From assembly GCF_010015445.1 (NCBI RefSeq), contig NC_053134.1, positions 11,019,265 to 11,083,264 on the forward strand: a stretch of DNA of 64,000 nucleotides. Reading direction: 5' to 3'. Under the pieces are notes generated by a model. The model was given only the letters and a program-made list of their open reading frames with translations. It had not been told where the DNA came from and searched no databases. This document shows positions 54,101-64,000 of the stretch, in pieces. A program made the translations under genes and the position numbers. This stretch comes from Perca fluviatilis (lineage: Eukaryota; Chordata; Actinopteri; Perciformes; Percidae). How positions within the stretch are numbered: the first letter of the stretch is position 1; every line of letters begins with the position of its first letter.

Positions 54101-54390
54101 CAATCAAGGTCAAGCAAACATGATCATCCATCTTTTATAAGTGTATACTAATGATGCACTCACTATGTACAGGTTTCCTCTGCTCTAACGGTGCTTCTAT
54201 GGGCCAAAGGTAGTGTTTGGGTTAATGGGGGTTACTGTATGTTTGGCAGAGTTCTGTGCATGCATCAGTATGTGTAGACTTGTGAATGCATCCATTTATA
54301 TTACAAATATATGTCTTCATTTCTTTTGTGTTGGCCCTCTAGCTCATTTTAAGTAATGGCAACTTTGGAAGTATTAAGTTAGGACCCCTT
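51119..54390. other. Non-coding DNA with a homeodomain-motif cluster
   Basis: No gene is supported. Open frames at 51634-51933 and 52219-52443 (the latter from a TTG, not an ATG) look protein-like but have no recognised relatives or splice context. Between 53551 and 53600 four ATTA cores occur in about 45 bases (CTAATTAG, GTAATTAAG, CAATTAG, GATTAA). Confidence 0.4.
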
Positions 54391-54426
54391 TTGTTTGTTT
54401 GTTTGTTTGTGTGTGTGTGTGTGTGT

Positions 54427-54461
<35 letters not shown>
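54391..54461. repeat. (GTTT)n(GT)n compound microsatellite
   Basis: About four GTTT units pass into a GT tract with one CT interruption at 54431. Confidence 0.95.
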
Positions 54462-54462
<1 letters not shown>

Positions 54463-56306
54463 TTTGCCATCAATTATAAATGCGCAAGCTTTACCCACAC
54501 CCTTGAGCTTGGTATGTAAACTTTGCTTTGATGTTAATCGCATACTGCTTTGATTTGAATGAGTATGTGTGAAACAAGACAAGAATTTGGATTTGCCCTT
54601 GTTATCGTCACGGGTGTGGATGTGTGCATTTTAGTGTATCTGTGCTTATTTGCGCTGGGTATGTGTGTTGTTTGTGTGTTTGTGATGATGATGGAGTAAA
54701 GGGATTAAAGAAATAGAGAAGTAGAAGGGGAGAGGGAGTCATAAAGAGAGCATGGATGCACATGCACCAGCCTCTCTCTGCACTTTTTGTCCGCAATATT
54801 ATGTAATAAAAAGAACTGGCACAGAGGGGTATAAGCAAAAAAGCTAAAAGGAAGGAGGGAAAATCTGAAGAGAGACAAAAAAAGCTGAGGGAGCCAGACC
54901 TACTGTAAATATTCAGAGATGTATTGCATTAATGGAATATGCTTCACTACAATATAGTGTGCAGCCATTTAGGGATCTGCCTTTGTCATTAGGCAAATTA
55001 AATCTTCTTAATGTTCCCTCTGTTTAGTAATGGAAGCTCCCCTGTCATCCCCCTTCTTCCCTCCTCTCTTTCCCTTCCTCACCCTCTCCCTCTGTCTTGC
55101 TCCCTCTCGTGTCTCCCTTTGGCAACCCTATGGTGCTCAGTACGCCGCAGTCAGCTTTTGCTGTCTAGCATACGCCACTAAAGCTCTAAGTACATTTTCC
55201 CAAGACTCTGTACTTAGCTGTGGTGCTGTCACTGCATTGCTGTAAAGCTTCTACTACCCAAGCACAACATAGACATTTTCAGTACCCTTTGCCTTTATCA
55301 CAAATAGTTTGGGACTAAATATTGAACTGATTGCAGTGAATATACTATGAGAATTGCAGCGATCAAAATCCGTACATTTAATTGCATATGTGTCACACTT
55401 CAGCTCCATGGCTTTGTGGGACTGAGCATCTTAGTTTGGTAATTGTCTGGGTTTGTTTTCAGCACCATAGACAGCTCCAGACCCAGCCTGTCAGCATGCA
55501 GTGTGTTTCAGGACCAAGGACAGCAACTCTGCATTCAGTCTCATCACAGCTACTGTATGCAGCGCATTTTAAATTTGTATTTTAAAAGTTTATATTAACG
55601 TCTATTAAAATCATCACCCTAATGAACATGTCTAATGAATACTGTGCTCATAAGGAAAACAACAGCACTGGTTTTATTACTTAAAGCAAACCATGTTTAC
55701 ATTTTCCTGAGAAGTTTCTTTTGTTTTTTTTTCTTGTTTTTGACTGTGGTGAAGGAAGAAGTAGTGTGACATTGTTATACCATGCCATATAAAGTATTAG
55801 AGAACAGGTCACGCAAAGTCTGTGACTTCTGCACCAGCGACCATGGTCCCCCATCATTAAATGTTAACACTTGTAACCTTAACCATAACCCCAATCTGAC
55901 ACTTATTTAAGTAAATTTTTTCTAAACTTTACTTTACCTTAAAGGCCCTGTACACCCACTCATGTGTGTTGAAGCTTATTGGAGCTATGCTGGAATTTAG
56001 GCCAAACTAATAGCCTAATCATTTTAAAGGTTTAATTTATCCCACCGAAACAGGTGTGGCAATAACAAAAGGAGGGTCAGAGATAATATAATGTAAAGAC
56101 CAATGTCTTTATCTTTCCACACAGTCCTGAGAAGGAGTTTAAATAATAATAATAATAAAGCAAACTAAGGGAGCATATCTATGTAGGTGGACCACTGGGT
56201 AGGGCTTTTTGATTTCAAGGGTGGTAGAAATGCTCATTAATTGTTATTGGTACAGTAATTTGTGTTTCAGTACCGTATGGTTTAGAAGTTGTTAGTCTTA
56301 TGGCAG
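54462..56306. other. Unannotated non-coding DNA
   Basis: Mixed unique sequence with an (AAT)n run at 56143-56157. 54900-55025 is complex and repeat-free with TCATTAGGCAAATTAAATC, possibly regulatory. No coding evidence. Confidence 0.4.
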
Positions 56307-56912
56307 TCTCGCATTGCCAGACCTATCTTCACAGCACTGTGGGGTAAGGTCTGGTTACACCACAGATATATTCTAGGATAGGATGAAAAACGCTATGGGT
56401 TGTTTGCATTTCTTTAAACCAATCACAGTCATCTTGGGCGGCGCTATACTCAGGACGCAGCGACGGTGGCTCTGCAAAATGGTCTCGGAAAGGAACTTGT
56501 TTTGATGGAACATTGGCACCCCACAAAATAAAAACGCCTCATCGGTATTAACTGAAGTTAACTGTCCACATAATACAGTAACGTGAGCTTTTTAAATTAA
56601 CTGGATACATGGTTAAAGGTTAGTTCCTCTTACCAGTGTATTGCCGTGTGTCCTTCGTCCTCAGCAATCCCCGCCAATCGGCTCCGAAACATCCCAGATA
56701 GATAGTAAATGCTGTAAACACATTCTTTATAAATCTTAACAAACATTCACCGAAAGAACCAAGCAGGCCTGCGTTATTGCACAAATCAAATTTTCTTCAA
56801 AACTTGCCATTTTCATCGTGCAATGTTAGCTTGCTAGCTTGGAGGTTGTTGTTAAGGGGCATAGCCGAACATCTGGCTTATACTGGCAATGTACTTCCGT
56901 TGATCCAGACTA
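56307..56912. mobile_element. Partial copy of the hairpin-ended MITE
   Basis: Collinear with 18957-19610: TCTCGCATTGCCAGACCTATC, AGCACTGTGGGGTAAGGTCT, AACCAATCACAGTCATCTTG, GGCGGCGCTA, CGACGGTGGCTCTGCAAAA, TAACTGAAGTTAACTGTCC, AAAGAACCAAGCAGGCCTGC and GTTAGCTTGCTAGCTTGG. It keeps the left terminal hairpin but lacks the last ~370 bp, including the right terminal repeat. Divergence from the first copy is substantial, so the two insertions are not recent duplicates of each other. Confidence 0.72.
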
Positions 56913-58633
56913 GTCTAATGGTAGTCTTAACCTTCTCACTAAGAAGGTTAGTATTATTTTAGTGGAAATGGATTTTAGGAAATACTGTAGTTCTTTAATT
57001 TGATGCTTGGCTATGGTAAAAACATGCCTATTTTCCAATGGCTGTCTGCATTTAATTAATTGTGACATTACCAGCGGTCCTTGTATTGGTCTCCAGTGGA
57101 CTTAGCTCAGTAATGTGACTGCAGTTCAATTATATAGAGTTGTGTGAAATATTTTATAAAAGGGCACACTTTAATTTACTGTTCATAGATAACAATACAA
57201 CTCATGTTCTGTATATGTAGACCACTGCCTTATTAAAGGATCTATTTTGTATTTTTTCATCTCTCTTTTCCCAATTTCATGTCGCATACTAATGTATCTA
57301 TGCTGACAGATTATATGGGCTCACAGTGCAGCAGGTACACATAACCCATGGGCATCCATTACACAGTACTGCAGCACAAAGAAAAGGGAGGGGAAGGGAG
57401 CGTCAGACAGGGAGACAGAGAGAGTGACAAAGCTATGAAAGAGACAACATGAAAATGGGAAAGCAAAAGAGAACAATTGCAAAATGATGTTGGAAAAAAG
57501 CAAAAAATAATTGTTGGGAGGAGGGGAGAGGAGAAGCAGGGAGATTTGAGAGAGTGTCTGTCTGTGAAACACCTTTAAACTCCCAGCAGAGACTGTGCAG
57601 TTACATTGTATTACCTGAGAGGGGCAGCAGAGATGCAGCTTTCCTATGACTACTTTCTATGCCCCTATTTACATAGACCAACAAAGACTAACTATCCCTT
57701 TCTCTCTCTCAAACACTCTCACGGACACACACACATGCATGTTTCTCCCTTTCCCTTCCCCTCCCTTTCTTACCTTTTTAAAATTTGGCAAACGAAAAGA
57801 AAAAAGGGAATGTGAAGACTGTGCTTTAGAATTGGTGCAGATGTCTCTCTCTTCTCGAGCCAAACACGCAACAAGCAGACAAGTACCACTCCTGAGAGCC
57901 AGCCTCTTCGACCACCTCCATGTTCAGTCATCTCAGTCTTTAATAGGCAGTGTTGAACTAGCAGGTGATCTGCACTGACAGTGTGAAGGAACAGCTTGTA
58001 GCAAAGGCTAATTGGTGCGGACTGACTTCAGAGAGAGTGTAGTCACTCAGTGGTTGAGTGGTTGGGGGAGGTGGCAAGGCCAGAGAGCACGGTAGGACAT
58101 ACAGTGGAAGTATCATACAGAGTGGAAGAGGCGGCTTCTTTCTCTTCCTCACGGGCCTTTTTAATGTTTATCAAGGGCATCCTGATGGTTCAGCGCACAA
58201 ACTGAGACATGTACTTGTTACATTTGAACATTGAATATGGCTCAAGGCCTTTCTTGTATGTGATCTTTATTCACAGATGGGATGTTACACAACAACCAAA
58301 TTGATTGTCTCTGTTATCCAAGTGTAGCCTTTTTTATTATGATTAAAGAACTCTGTATGCAGTAAAAGGACAGTGTCGAGCAAAAATAAGTTATTTCCCA
58401 GCACACCAGCTAGATACAATTACAGATGACCTGCTCTGCAGCATTAAGTATGCATACTTAAACTGCAGTACGTACAGCCATTCATATGAAAATATAAATA
58501 CAGATGTGTACTAGTGGTAGCATGCTTGACATTTGGCTGAAATGTCTCTGATGCTGACACAGCCACTGCCAGGGAGGAGTGATGCCCCAGGCAGGTCTCA
58601 GTGTTCACTCTGACTCATCAGCATGCGCGCGCG

Positions 58634-58637
<4 letters not shown>
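56913..58637. other. Unannotated non-coding DNA
   Basis: Unique sequence; the plus strand is purine-rich at 57380-57560 and pyrimidine-rich at 57690-57780. No gene. Confidence 0.4.

Positions 58638-58721
<84 letters not shown>
58638..58721. repeat. (CA)42 microsatellite preceded by a CG-alternating stretch
   Basis: A perfect CA tract of about 84 bases. It is preceded at 58621-58637 by GCATGCGCGCGCGCTCG, so alternating purine-pyrimidine DNA extends for about 100 bases. Confidence 0.97.

Positions 58722-64000
<5,279 letters not shown>

Overview
The window looks like a piece of a teleost (probably percomorph) fish chromosome. The evidence is GT-AG split genes, AT-rich non-coding DNA, very dense CA/GT microsatellites, and several non-autonomous DNA transposons and a tRNA-derived SINE of types common in fish. 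There is no sign of bacterial, phage or organelle sequence. Family statements about repeats come from recognition and internal comparison only, because no database search was possible.

Only one protein-coding gene is well supported. It lies on the + strand at about 336-4490 and encodes a TMEM53-like (DUF829, alpha/beta-hydrolase-fold) protein. The coding exons are a short predicted exon 1 (336-361), exon 2 (1580-2226) and exon 3 (3655-4016), followed by a G-run-rich 3' UTR and an AATAAA signal at 4468. The first ~600 bases are CpG-rich and read as its promoter. Intron 2 carries a 400-bp inverted-repeat element whose longer relative sits at 9696-10262.

From 4.5 to 24 kb the DNA is intergenic or intronic and is built largely of recognisable mobile elements. 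These are hAT-like MITEs, a family with ~100-bp modules, a 1.25-kb foldback element (13226-14473), a 1-kb MITE with hairpin ends (18957-19976) and a 300-bp TTAA-flanked MITE (22309-22608). Between them are weak hints of other transcription units: a TATA box with a tiny exon at 4716-4791, a possible minus-strand terminal exon at 10585-11840, a promoter-like block with CRE and CArG-type motifs at 17.3-18.6 kb, and two well-spliced but mostly non-coding candidate exons at 24692-24917.

From 25 to 64 kb I see no convincing gene. The stretch holds eleven long CA/GT tracts, several other microsatellites, further MITE copies (46.9, 47.2, 50.3 and 56.3 kb), one SINE (34.6 kb) and short unique blocks with clustered transcription-factor motifs. 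It could be a gene desert or the inside of a large intron. No multi-gene system, CRISPR array, integrated virus or operon-like structure was found.
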